Source: Enhygromyxa salina
GTDB lineage: Bacteria > Myxococcota_A > Polyangia > Nannocystales > Nannocystaceae
Direction of reading: 5' to 3'
NCBI RefSeq assembly: GCF_002994635.1
Contig: NZ_PVNL01000120.1
Coordinates: 1 to 64,000 of the forward strand
Length of the DNA stretch: 64,000 nucleotides
Positions 1 through 8,021 of this stretch are shown here, one piece after another; position 1 is the stretch's first letter, and each line of letters opens with the position of its first letter. The notes under the pieces were generated by a model that was not told the origin of the DNA, ran no database searches, and saw only the letters and a program-made list of their open reading frames with translations. A program made the position numbers and the translations under genes.

Positions 1-131
1 TTGGGGGTGGGGTTCGGGGTGGGGTCGGGGGTGGGGTCGAGGTCCGCCTCGAAGCAGCAGAAGGTGACCTGATCGGCGAAGCATTCCGCGAGCTGGTCGC
101 CGGTTTGGACCGGACGGGAGACGTATCTTGA
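1..131 (+). CDS. C-terminal fragment of an unidentified protein (5' truncated by the window edge)
   Basis: The frame beginning at base 3 is open from the window edge to a TGA at 129-131. It encodes a Gly/Val/Arg-rich linker (about residues 1-14 of the visible part) followed by a short acidic helical tail ending in DRTGDVS. The TGA overlaps the TTG start of the following HEAT-repeat gene, so the two are probably translationally coupled and belong to the same chemosensory operon. Too little is visible to name the protein. A CheA, CheW or receptor-like protein would fit the context, but nothing in the fragment shows it. The linker is written by a very G-rich stretch (1-39). Confidence 0.6.
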   Translation, partial: GGGVRGGVGGGVEVRLEAAEGDLIGEAFRELVAGLDRTGDVS

Positions 132-2284
132 GCGCCAAGGGAGGAACGAAGGTCACGGGCCGAGGCAGCGCTGGCTTGCCGCCACGCCTGCTCGATTGCA
201 TCCGCAGGTTTGGCGACGAAGGCTGGCGCGAGCGCAAGCAGGCCGTCGAGGAGGTGCTGATGGTCCTCGCTACCGAGCAGCCCGACGGCCCCACCTTCGC
301 CGCGCTGATCGACACGCTGATCGACGGCGTCATCGATCCGCTCGACAGCGCGATCTATGAGGGTCGCGAGAACGAGACCAAGGTCGTGGCGGGCGGGGGC
401 GTCAGCGCGCGCGCGGCCTGCCAGGACGTGCTGATCCAGCTCGGTCGCGCGAGCCTGCCCAAGGTCCTGCAGCGGCTCGACCCCGAGGATACCCGCAGCT
501 CGGGAACCCGGCTGATGGTCGACATGATCGGCCAGATCGGTGGCGAGTCCGAGATCTCGATCCTGACTGGGTTCCTGCGCGACGCCGAGGCCGACGAGAA
601 CCTGCGCGCGTCGGCGGCCGCGGCCCTCGGTGAGATCGGCGGACCGCGGGCGATCGACGCGCTCGAGCAGCTGCTCGCCGACGACTCCGAGATGCTGCAG
701 CTGTACGCCCTCGACGCGCTTCGGGCCGCGAGCGCGGCGGTCCCGGTCGAGCGCCTGGCCCCGCTGTTGAGTCACGCGGTGACCCGCAAGGGCGCCGCGG
801 CGCTGCTCGGGGTCACGAGCTCACCCGACGCCGTGCCGCTGCTGATCCCGCTGCTCGGGGACGACATGCGCGGGGTCCGGGCGGCGGCGATCGAAGGCAT
901 CGCGCGGCTCCGAGTCGCGCTCGCCGATCACGACCTGTCCGACATCGTCGACGACGCGGTCGCCAACATCGACGACGAGACCAAGGCCAAGGTCCGCGAG
1001 CTGATCGGGCACCGCGAGCGCGACGTCTCGATCGCCGCGATCGCGCTCGCCGGGCTGGCCAAGGACGCCGGGGCGGTCGCGGCCGTGCTCCCGCGCATGG
1101 AAGATCCAATGGTCTACGAGCGGGCGCTCGCGCTGGTCGAGCGGCTCGGGACCGCGGCCAACGACGCGCTCGTCGAGGTCCTCGACAGCCTCGAGGTCGC
1201 CTCGCGCGAGGCCCTGTATCGGTTGATCGGCGCGCTCCCGGGAGAGGTCGATCAGCGGCTGATCAACCTGCTGCTCGAGGGGCTCGAGGATCCGCTCGAG
1301 ACCGTGGCCGCGGCCGCCTGCGACGCGCTGCGGCGGGTCGGTGGCCGCTCGGCGATGGCCCCGCTGTACCGCGGCTGTGGTCGCCAGGGCCCGGTCGGTG
1401 AGCACGCCGCCGAGGCGCTCGCCGAGGTCGCCGAGCGGATGTCGAGGGCCCGGCCAGGCGGCGGTCACGATGAGCTGCTCTTGCTGATCGGCGGCTCGTG
1501 GCCGCACGCGGGCTCGCTCGCGCGCAACCTGTGTCGGGTGGTCGGCCGGCTCGGGTTGCTGGAGTTCGTGCCGCCGCTGGTGTCGATGCTCGGCTCGAGT
1601 GACCTCGGCGTTCGGGTCGCGGCCGCGCTCGCGCTCGGCAACGTCGCGGGTGAGCACGAGGGGGTGGGGGCGCTGTGCTTCTCGCTCGCTGACGAAGATC
1701 CACAGGTCCGCGCGGCCGCGTGTCGCAGCCTCGGTCAGCTGGCCGACACCCAGAGCGTGCACCCGCTGCTGGCCGCGACCTCCGATCCGATCGCCCTGGT
1801 CCGGGCCGCCGCAGTCCAGGCGCTCGTTGCGATCGGCAACCCGATCACGCTCGCCCGGATGCGGGAGATCATCCTCGACGACAGCTCGACCAACGTCGTG
1901 GTCCATGCCATCGCGGGGCTCGGGCGCTCGACTCAAAACCAGGATCTGACCCTGCTCATGAGCCTGTGCGCGTCACAGGACCACGAGGTCGTGAAGGCGG
2001 CGGCGCGGGCGCTGAAGCACTACCCCGCGCACCGGGCCACCGCGGCGTTGCTGGGTCTGCTCTCGCACGAGCGCTGGGACGTCCGCTGGGCGGCCGCCGA
2101 GGTGCTGTCGGAGCGCGGTGACGTGACCGCGTTGGGACCGCTCGAGCGGGCTCGAAAGCTCGAGCAGGACGCCCTGGTTCGGCAGATACTTGGACAGGCG
2201 ATCGATCGCCTGCGGGTGCTGTCCGATCCGAGCAGCGCGGCTGCCGGGGCATCTGAAAAACGCGAGGACTTCAAGCGGGCGTAA
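128..2284 (+). CDS. HEAT/PBS-lyase-repeat scaffold protein of a chemosensory cluster
   Basis: The 718-residue protein is built almost entirely of about 30-residue alpha-alpha repeats of HEAT/PBS-lyase type, with recurring VRAAA..AL..IG and DP.VRAAA patterns from about residue 90 to 690. No enzymatic domain, signal peptide or membrane segment is seen, so a cytoplasmic protein-protein scaffold is likely. The TTG start is supported by a GGGAG box at 116-120, seven bases upstream, and by overlap with the stop of the preceding gene. It sits two bases ahead of cheR and upstream of cheB. HEAT proteins accompany several myxobacterial chemosensory operons, so a role in assembling or modulating that pathway is inferred. 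The tail (about 690-718) is low-complexity Ala/Ser/Glu. Confidence 0.85.
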   Translation: MSAKGGTKVTGRGSAGLPPRLLDCIRRFGDEGWRERKQAVEEVLMVLATEQPDGPTFAALIDTLIDGVIDPLDSAIYEGRENETKVVAGGGVSARAACQDVLIQLGRASLPKVLQRLDPEDTRSSGTRLMVDMIGQIGGESEISILTGFLRDAEADENLRASAAAALGEIGGPRAIDALEQLLADDSEMLQLYALDALRAASAAVPVERLAPLLSHAVTRKGAAALLGVTSSPDAVPLLIPLLGDDMRGVRAAAIEGIARLRVALADHDLSDIVDDAVANIDDETKAKVRELIGHRERDVSIAAIALAGLAKDAGAVAAVLPRMEDPMVYERALALVERLGTAANDALVEVLDSLEVASREALYRLIGALPGEVDQRLINLLLEGLEDPLETVAAAACDALRRVGGRSAMAPLYRGCGRQGPVGEHAAEALAEVAERMSRARPGGGHDELLLLIGGSWPHAGSLARNLCRVVGRLGLLEFVPPLVSMLGSSDLGVRVAAALALGNVAGEHEGVGALCFSLADEDPQVRAAACRSLGQLADTQSVHPLLAATSDPIALVRAAAVQALVAIGNPITLARMREIILDDSSTNVVVHAIAGLGRSTQNQDLTLLMSLCASQDHEVVKAAARALKHYPAHRATAALLGLLSHERWDVRWAAAEVLSERGDVTALGPLERARKLEQDALVRQILGQAIDRLRVLSDPSSAAAGASEKREDFKRA

Positions 2285-2286
2285 TC

Positions 2287-3189
2287 GTGCCTCGTACCAA
2301 CTCCACCGACCGACTCTTCGCCGGCCTCGGCACCGACAGGGTGCGGATGTCCGACGACGAGACTCGTCTGTTGGTCGAGGCGATCCAAGAGCACAGCGGG
2401 ATCACCCTGGCGACCAATTCCGGCTTCTTCTTGGAGCGCCGGTTGAGCTCGCGGCTCGAGGCGCTGGGGCTGTCGAGCTACCTCGACTACTACCAGTACC
2501 TTCGCTACGACCCGGCTGGCGCCCGCGAGATGGAGGAACTGGTCGAGCGGATCACGACCCACGAGACCTACCTATTTCGCGAGCAGTATCAGCTCGACGC
2601 CTTCTCCGAAGAGATCATGCCCGCGCTCGCCAAGCAGCTCGAGCGGCAGCAACGGATCCAGGTGTGGAGCGCCGGCTGCTCGACCGGCGAAGAGGTGTAC
2701 ACCATCGCGATGCTGCTGCTCGAGAGCGGGCTGTTCCGCGGCTGGAACATCCGCGTGATGGGCTCGGACATCAGCCGCAAGGTGCTGGCTACCGCACGCG
2801 CGGCGGTCTACGGCGAGAACAGCTTCCGGACCACGTCCCCCGCGCTGCGCCGCAAGTATTTCGTCGAGGCCAACGGTCGCTGGACGGTCCGCGATGACGT
2901 CCGCGCGCTGTGTTCGTTTGGCCAGCTCAACCTGATCTCGACCGAGCGATTTCGCGTGCTCGGACCGCAAGACGTGATCTTCTGCCGCAACGTCTTGATG
3001 TATCTTTCTCAGGAGTCCCGACACAACGTCGTCGAGGCCTTCTATGATCGCCTGACGCCTGGCGGTTTCCTGCTGCTCGGTCACTCCGAGAGCTTGTTGA
3101 ACGTGACGACTCGGTTCGACCTCGCCCACCTTCAAAAAGATCTCGTGTACCGCAAGCCCCCCACCGCGACCCCTCCGTCGAGCTTCTAG
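2287..3189 (+). CDS. cheR: Chemotaxis protein methyltransferase CheR
   Basis: CheR-family enzymes transfer a methyl group from S-adenosylmethionine to glutamates of chemoreceptors, setting the adaptation level. The 300-residue protein has the N-terminal all-alpha CheR domain (about 25-85), the family signature TTHETYLFRE, the SAM-binding motif WSAGCSTGEEVYT in mid-protein, and the terminal-half motif FCRNVLMYL. It starts at GTG 2287, two bases after the HEAT gene; an ATG at 2347 (MSDDETRLL) is an alternative that still leaves the CheR domains intact. It is followed 15 bases later by cheB, the usual methylation/demethylation pair. No receptor is encoded in the visible region, so the substrate lies elsewhere. 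Confidence 0.95.
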   Translation: MPRTNSTDRLFAGLGTDRVRMSDDETRLLVEAIQEHSGITLATNSGFFLERRLSSRLEALGLSSYLDYYQYLRYDPAGAREMEELVERITTHETYLFREQYQLDAFSEEIMPALAKQLERQQRIQVWSAGCSTGEEVYTIAMLLLESGLFRGWNIRVMGSDISRKVLATARAAVYGENSFRTTSPALRRKYFVEANGRWTVRDDVRALCSFGQLNLISTERFRVLGPQDVIFCRNVLMYLSQESRHNVVEAFYDRLTPGGFLLLGHSESLLNVTTRFDLAHLQKDLVYRKPPTATPPSSF

Positions 3190-3204
3190 CCGCCGTGCGT
3201 ACCG

Positions 3205-4332
3205 ATGTCCGCAAATAGCGAAAACCGACCCCTCCGGGTGCTGGTCGTAGACGACTCCGCCTACAATCGTCAGACCATCACGAGCATGCTCGAGTCCCGC
3301 GAGGGGGTCGAGGTCGTCGGTCGGGCGACCAACGGCAAAGAGGCGCTGAAGCTGGCGTTCGACCTCGAGCCCGACGTCATCACCCTCGACCTCGAGATGC
3401 CCGAGATGGACGGGTTCTCGTTCCTGCGCCTGCTCATGAGCCGCCGGCCGATCCCGGTCGTGGTGATCTCTGGGTACGCGCAGCGAGACAACGTGTTCAG
3501 GGCGCTCGAGCTCGGGGCCCTGGACTTCATCGCCAAGCCGCGGCGCCACATCAGCCCCGACATCCGCAACATCGAGGACGACCTCAGCTCCAAGATCACG
3601 ATGGTCCGGCGGCTGCAGACCGTGCGGCTCAAGCAGCGGGCCGACTCGCTGGCGGCTCAGGGCGCGCGCCCGCATGGCAGCAGCGACGCCGAGACCATGA
3701 ACCAGCCGCTCGAGGGCGAGCCCGCCCAGTTCGTGGTTGGGATCGGCTCGTCCACGGGTGGTCCGCCCGCGATCCAACAGCTGCTCGCGGGGCTGCCCGC
3801 GGATCTGCCCGCGGCGGTGGTCATCGCCCAGCACATGCCCGCGCGGTTCACCAAGGCCTTCGCCGCGCGCCTCGATCGCGTCGTCGATCTTCGGGTGGTC
3901 GAGGCCGCCGAGGGCCAGCCGCTGTGCCGCGGGGTGGTCTACATCGTGCCGGGGTCGTGCAACATCGACGTCGAGACCAGCGCTGGCGGCACCGCGACGA
4001 TCCGCATCGTCGAGCCCCAGCCAACCCGGGCTGGGGTCGCGCCGCTCACCCCCTCGGCGGACCACATGCTCAAGTCGTTGTCGGCCGCGTTCGAGCGCCG
4101 GCTGGTCGCCGTGATCCTCACGGGCATGGGCTCCGACGGGACCAACGGGGCGATCGCCGCCCGGCGCCTCGGTGCCTACGTGTTGGTCGAAGATCCGCGA
4201 ACGGCCGTGATGCCGGGGATGCCGCACTCGGCCCTCGAGGCGGGCGCCGTCGATCGGGCGCTGCCGCTCGAGCGCCTCCACGACGCGATCATCGAGGTCA
4301 TCGACAAGCGGCGCGCCGAGGGGGGCTCGTGA
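3205..4332 (+). CDS. cheB: Chemotaxis response regulator / protein-glutamate methylesterase CheB
   Basis: A 375-residue two-domain enzyme that removes methyl groups from chemoreceptor glutamates when phosphorylated by CheA. The receiver domain (about 10-125) has the acidic pair D16-D17, phospho-acceptor D62 in TLDLEMPEMDG and the conserved K111. After a linker, the methylesterase domain (about 173-370) shows catalytic S183 in GSSTGG, H210 in AQHMP and D311 in GMGSDG, so the triad is complete. It lies just downstream of cheR, with which it forms the adaptation pair. All key residues are present and no oddity is seen. Confidence 0.96.
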   Translation: MSANSENRPLRVLVVDDSAYNRQTITSMLESREGVEVVGRATNGKEALKLAFDLEPDVITLDLEMPEMDGFSFLRLLMSRRPIPVVVISGYAQRDNVFRALELGALDFIAKPRRHISPDIRNIEDDLSSKITMVRRLQTVRLKQRADSLAAQGARPHGSSDAETMNQPLEGEPAQFVVGIGSSTGGPPAIQQLLAGLPADLPAAVVIAQHMPARFTKAFAARLDRVVDLRVVEAAEGQPLCRGVVYIVPGSCNIDVETSAGGTATIRIVEPQPTRAGVAPLTPSADHMLKSLSAAFERRLVAVILTGMGSDGTNGAIAARRLGAYVLVEDPRTAVMPGMPHSALEAGAVDRALPLERLHDAIIEVIDKRRAEGGS

Positions 4333-4370
4333 GCCCCACGCTCGACTTCAGCCCGCGCTGACTCGGTCTG

Positions 4371-4430
4371 CGTCGCGCTGGGCGGGTCGGCGTCGCGCTG
4401 GGCGGGTCGGCGTCGCGCTGGCCGGGTCTG
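4371..4430 (+). repeat. Three tandem copies of a 20-bp repeat downstream of cheB
   Basis: The unit CGTCGCGCTGGGCGGGTCGG occurs at 4371-4390 and 4391-4410 exactly, and with two changes at 4411-4430. A more degenerate unit may precede at 4351-4370 (...CGCGCTGACTCGGTCTG). The array lies in the 254-bp gap between the cheB stop and the GAF gene start and is not in a plausible reading frame. Its function is unknown. Confidence 0.85.
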
Positions 4431-4586
4431 CGGCGCGGGGGCGTAGCTTTACGCCCCAACGCCAGCCCGCCGCGGCGCGGCGAGGCAGATCGGGCAGCGA
4501 TCTCGTGTGGATGGCGGTCGTTTTACCCGCAAATCCACGCCTGGACTGGACACCCGTGCTCTCGCGCGCAGCGTCGCTGTGTTACT

Positions 4587-5429
4587 GTGCGGGCGGTGAG
4601 CGCCGACGACCCCAGGCAGAGCCTGCAGCGGAAGACCGACGAATTCTTGCGCGACTTCTTTGAGAAGGGCGAGATGTTGGTCAAGGAGCTGATCACTGAA
4701 AATGATCGCCTCCGCTCGCAGCTCGAGACCAAGACAGATCCACGCGAGACCGAGGCCAAGCCCGTCACTCGCGACAACATGGTCGATCTCTTGATGATGC
4801 GCATCGGAGCGCTCGAGCGAGAGTGCGACGAGATTCGTCGGATCGCAGGCAACGTCGAGGAGGAGTCCGGTGGGTTTCGCTACCGGCTCGACTCCCTCGA
4901 GTCTGAGCACTATCACCTCGCGTCGATGTTCGTCGCTGGTTCGCAGTTCCACGCGGCCACGAGCTTCGACGAGGTGCTGCGAACCATCACGGAGATCCTG
5001 CTCAACTTTGTCGGAGCCGGGGCCTTCGTGGTGTACCTGGTCGATGAAGAGCGGCAGGTCTTGTTCCCGGTCGCGCGCGAGGGCGGGCTCATCGACGACA
5101 TCAAAGAAATTTCGCTCAACGGCGAGGACGCTGGGCCAGCGCAAGCGGCTATCGTCGCGCTCGGGCGTCCGTGGAAGAGCGGCGACCCCGAGTTTCAGAT
5201 GGGCTCCGAGATCATCAACCTGCCGCTCGTCAGCGGGTCGCGGCTGGTCGGTGTTGCCCGTCTCGAGTCTTTCCTCGAACAAAAGCACGGTTTCGCGGAC
5301 AACGATCACCAGCTGCTCGGCCTGATCTCCGAGCACGCAGGCATCGGTGTCGAGAACGCCTGGATCCGCGCCCATACAAAAGACGTCCCGCTACAGCGTC
5401 AGGCGATCGAACATCTGGTTGGAGCATGA
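4587..5429 (+). CDS. Coiled-coil GAF-domain protein
   Basis: The 280-residue cytoplasmic protein has a charged, predicted coiled-coil N-terminal half (about 10-120; many E/R/L heptads) and a GAF-type sensory domain (about 120-265, with GAGAFVVYLVDEE and later VSGSRLVGVARLE). GAF domains bind small ligands or mediate signalling; no output domain is attached. GTG 4587 opens the frame; a second GTG at 4596 (MSADDPRQ) is equally likely. The stop overlaps the ATG of the following cheY (ATGA at 5426-5429), so both are probably made together and the GAF protein may work with that single-domain response regulator. The ligand cannot be told from sequence. Confidence 0.8.
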   Translation: MRAVSADDPRQSLQRKTDEFLRDFFEKGEMLVKELITENDRLRSQLETKTDPRETEAKPVTRDNMVDLLMMRIGALERECDEIRRIAGNVEEESGGFRYRLDSLESEHYHLASMFVAGSQFHAATSFDEVLRTITEILLNFVGAGAFVVYLVDEERQVLFPVAREGGLIDDIKEISLNGEDAGPAQAAIVALGRPWKSGDPEFQMGSEIINLPLVSGSRLVGVARLESFLEQKHGFADNDHQLLGLISEHAGIGVENAWIRAHTKDVPLQRQAIEHLVGA

Positions 5430-5818
5430 GCACTTCGGGAGAACGTCGTTTCAACGCCTTGGTGGTGGAGGACAGTCCACCAATGCGAAAGATGATCGTG
5501 TTCGCGCTGTCGCGCGTACGTGAGCTCGATGTCGTCGAGGCCGATGACGGCGTCGATGCCCTGCGGCGGATCGCAGGGACAAAGTTCGACATCATCATCA
5601 CTGACATCAACATGCCGATCCTCGACGGGCTCAAGCTCGTCAAGCGGCTTCGCGCGGACGACAATTACAAGGACGTGCCGATCGTGATCATCACGACCGA
5701 GGGCGCGGCCGAGGATCGTCAGCGGGCGCTGGCGCTGGGCGCGAACGCGTACATCACCAAGCCGATCCAGGCCCAGCAGGTCATCTCGCTCGTCCGCGAG
5801 ATCCTCAGCCTGGATTGA
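5426..5818 (+). CDS. cheY: Single-domain response regulator, CheY-like
   Basis: A 130-residue stand-alone receiver domain. The acidic pair E15-D16, phospho-acceptor D60 (IITDINMP), switch T90 and conserved K112 (AYITKP) are all present, so it should accept phosphate from a CheA-type kinase. It lacks any DNA-binding or enzymatic output. The ATG at 5426 overlaps the stop of the GAF gene and has a TGGAG box just upstream; a longer in-frame extension upstream exists but would overlap the whole end of the GAF gene and is unlikely. As the last gene of the chemosensory cluster it is the probable output protein, acting on a motility motor or another target. Confidence 0.92.
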   Translation: MSTSGERRFNALVVEDSPPMRKMIVFALSRVRELDVVEADDGVDALRRIAGTKFDIIITDINMPILDGLKLVKRLRADDNYKDVPIVIITTEGAAEDRQRALALGANAYITKPIQAQQVISLVREILSLD

Positions 5819-6306
5819 TTTAGACCCCCACATCCTTCTTCGCACTTCGGGGTCACTCGCTTCGCTCGCTCCCAATGGGCTAGCTGTTCGCGGGCGCATG
5901 TGTGGCCCCCTCGAAGGGGGCTCTCGTCTGGGCTCCAACCGCCACCGGTCGGCGCTCCATCCTTCTTGGCGCCCGTGGGTGTTGGGGGGTGGCGCTCTAT
6001 CCACATGGGGCAGCTCGGGGCTCTCGTCTGGGCTCCAACCGCCACCGGTCGGCGCTCCATCCTGCTTGGCGTCCGTGGGTGTTTGGGGGGTGGCGCTCTA
6101 TCGACATGGGGCAGCTCGGGGGCTCTCGTCTGGGCTCCAACCGCCACCGGTCGGCGCTCCATCCTTCTTGGCGCCCGTGGGTGTTTGGGGGGTGGCGCTC
6201 TATCGACATGGGGCAGCTCGGGGGCTCTCGTCTGGGCGGCGCTCTATCCACATGGGGCTCGGGGGCATTTGTTGGGGGCTCGACCGGGCCGTGCTAGGGG
6301 TCATCG
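5819..6306 (+). other. Non-coding gap between cheY and xerD, mostly tandem repeat
   Basis: This 488-bp gap holds no convincing gene; the frames that stay open across it do so only because of the repeats. Bases 5819-5904 are unremarkable. A perfect 7-bp hairpin (GCCCCCT at 5905-5911, loop CGA, AGGGGGC at 5915-5921) follows. It resembles a terminator stem for the che cluster but has no T tract. From 5921 to about 6250 the ~100-bp repeat described separately fills the gap. Confidence 0.7.
5921..6250 (+). repeat. Tandem array of a 100-102-bp repeat (three copies plus a fragment)
   Basis: Copies begin with CTCTCGTCTGGGC at 5921, 6021, 6123 and 6225, giving periods of 100, 102 and 102 bases. Each full copy runs through CTCCAACCGCCACCGG, TCGGCGCTCCATCCT and GCCCGTGGGTG to GGCGCTCTATC(C/G)ACATGGGG. 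The fourth copy is broken: its first 13 bases are fused directly to the GGCGCTCTAT portion, as if the middle were deleted. Copies differ at only a few positions, so amplification is recent or homogenised. There is no credible coding potential, and it is not CRISPR-like because no spacers are present. Confidence 0.92.
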
Positions 6307-7227
6307 GTGGCGCGTGCGCTCGAGCTCGACGATGCCGTGGAGGACTACCTCCAGCACCTCAAGGTCGAGCGCAACCTGGCGCTGAACTCGGTCGAGGCCT
6401 ACGCCAACGATCTTCGCCAGCTCTTGGATCACCTCGGGTCGGTGGGGGTCACCACGACCGCTCAGATCACGCCGCCGCTGCTGCTTGGGTTTCTGCGCGC
6501 GCTGACCGAGCGCGGGCTCGCGGCTCGGAGTCAGGCTCGCCGCTGGGTGGCGGTGCGCGGGTTGTTTCGCTGGCTGCGGCTCGAGAATTTGATCGACGTC
6601 GATCCAACCCAGGGGATCCGCATGCCCAAGGCGGGGGCCAAGCTGCCCGAGCTGCTCAGTCGGACCGAGATCGACGCGCTGCTGGCTGCGCCCGGCGTCG
6701 ACACCCCGCTCGGCCTGCGCGACACGGCGCTGCTCGAGTTCATGTACGCGACCGGCTGCCGGGTCTCGGAGGCGTCTGACCTCGAGCTCGACGCGCTGCA
6801 CCTCGATCAAGGGCTGGTCGTGCTGACCGGCAAGGGCGACAAGCAGCGGATGGTCCCGCTCGGCGACTGCGCGCTGGTGGCCCTGCTGGCCTACATCGAG
6901 AGCGGCCGGCCCGCGCTGATCGAGCGGGCGCGCGGCAAGGCCCGCCGGGATCCGCATGTGTTCTTGAACTGCCGCGGCGCTCGACTGTCGCGCCAGGGCT
7001 GGTTTCAGCGCCTGCGTGAGCATGCGATCGCCGCTGGAATCACGCGCGCGATTTCACCGCACAAGCTGCGACACAGCTTCGCCACCCACCTGATCGAAGG
7101 CGGCGCCGACCTGCGGGCGGTCCAGACCCTGCTGGGTCACGCCGACATCTCGACAACCCAGATTTACACGCACCTGAGCCAGAGCCACGTGCGCCACGCC
7201 TACGACCTGCACCACCCGCGCGCCTGA
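6307..7227 (+). CDS. xerD: Tyrosine site-specific recombinase, XerD/XerC type
   Basis: A 306-residue tyrosine recombinase, the normal Xer length. The SAM-like core-binding domain covers about 8-95 and the catalytic domain about 115-295. All catalytic residues are visible: R152 (GCRVSE), K176 (TGKGDKQ), H252 and R255 (HKLRH), H278 (LLGHAD) and nucleophile Y287 (TQIYTHL). Xer recombinases resolve chromosome dimers at dif near the terminus. The PLGLRD and TTQIYTHL signatures look more XerD- than XerC-like, but the assignment is not certain. The GTG start at 6307 follows an AGGGG box. It heads a run leading to scpA/scpB, so chromosome-segregation functions are grouped here. Confidence 0.9.
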   Translation: MARALELDDAVEDYLQHLKVERNLALNSVEAYANDLRQLLDHLGSVGVTTTAQITPPLLLGFLRALTERGLAARSQARRWVAVRGLFRWLRLENLIDVDPTQGIRMPKAGAKLPELLSRTEIDALLAAPGVDTPLGLRDTALLEFMYATGCRVSEASDLELDALHLDQGLVVLTGKGDKQRMVPLGDCALVALLAYIESGRPALIERARGKARRDPHVFLNCRGARLSRQGWFQRLREHAIAAGITRAISPHKLRHSFATHLIEGGADLRAVQTLLGHADISTTQIYTHLSQSHVRHAYDLHHPRA

Positions 7228-7340
7228 CGGGCTTGCGGGGAACCGGTCGGACTTGCTAGGTAACTCCCTCCGCTCGGTCCGCCCGCGCAGATTGCGCGAG
7301 CGTCGGCGGGCGATCTCGGCCCGCACTCTTCGAGACCGCC

Positions 7341-8021
7341 GTGTCCGCACTCGTCGCCATCGATTTTTCGAGCGAGACCCTGATGACAGTCGGGCTGTAC
7401 CTGATCTGTCTGATCATCTCGATCGCCGTACACGAGTACTGTCACGCGGTCGTGGCAGATCGCTTGGGAGATCCAACCCCCGAGCGCGACGGTCGAGTGT
7501 CGCTCAACCCGATCGTCCACGCCGATCCGGTCGGGACCTTGATCATGCCGATCGTCGCGGCGTTCACGGCGTTCCCGCTGCTCGGCTGGGGCCGCCCGGT
7601 GCCGACCCAGCCCAGCAACTACACGCGCAAGGTCAGCATGCGGGGCGGGATGGCGTTGGTCGCCGTCGCCGGACCGTTCGGCAACCTGGTGTTGGTGCTG
7701 TTGGTGTTGGGGATCGCCGCCGGCATGGCCCTCGTCACCGGCGACATCAGCCGGGGCATGCACACGGTGCTGCTCACGATGTTGCGGCTCAACGTGCTGT
7801 TGATGGTGTTCAACCTGCTGCCGCTGCATCCGCTCGACGGCGGCAAGATTCTGGCCGCGTTCTTGCCCGCGCGGCTCGAGTACATCGACGACTTCTTGCT
7901 CCGCTACGGCCCCTGGATCTTGCTTGGGTTGGTGTTTCTCGGCGGCAGCTTCCTCGGCCGCCTGATCGGGCCGATCAACTACCTCGTCGAGACCATGTAC
8001 TTCGTCGCGGTGGGTCGATGA
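7341..8021 (+). CDS. Site-2 protease family (M50) membrane metalloprotease
   Basis: A 226-residue polytopic membrane protein. It has the zinc-binding HEYCH motif (HExxH, H31-H35) in the first transmembrane helix and the second metal-ligand segment NLLPLHPLDGG with D166 (the usual NPDG is varied). About five to six hydrophobic segments are visible. This short form lacks PDZ domains, like the YwhC/SpoIVFB-like branch common next to scpA. Such enzymes cut transmembrane segments of regulatory proteins; no substrate is evident here. The start is GTG 7341. The stop overlaps the ATG of scpA (ATGA at 8018-8021), implying translational coupling. The association with ScpAB is conserved in many bacteria but functionally unexplained. 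Confidence 0.9.
   Translation: MSALVAIDFSSETLMTVGLYLICLIISIAVHEYCHAVVADRLGDPTPERDGRVSLNPIVHADPVGTLIMPIVAAFTAFPLLGWGRPVPTQPSNYTRKVSMRGGMALVAVAGPFGNLVLVLLVLGIAAGMALVTGDISRGMHTVLLTMLRLNVLLMVFNLLPLHPLDGGKILAAFLPARLEYIDDFLLRYGPWILLGLVFLGGSFLGRLIGPINYLVETMYFVAVGR

Noticed and set aside
5905..5921. Rho-independent terminator after cheY
   Set aside because: A 7-bp stem with a 3-base loop exists, but no T tract follows on either strand, so it is mentioned only under the gap.
5898..6779. 293-residue frame spanning the 100-bp repeat and the start of xerD
   Set aside because: It is a shadow; the first half is repeat-derived, the second half is an alternative frame of xerD.
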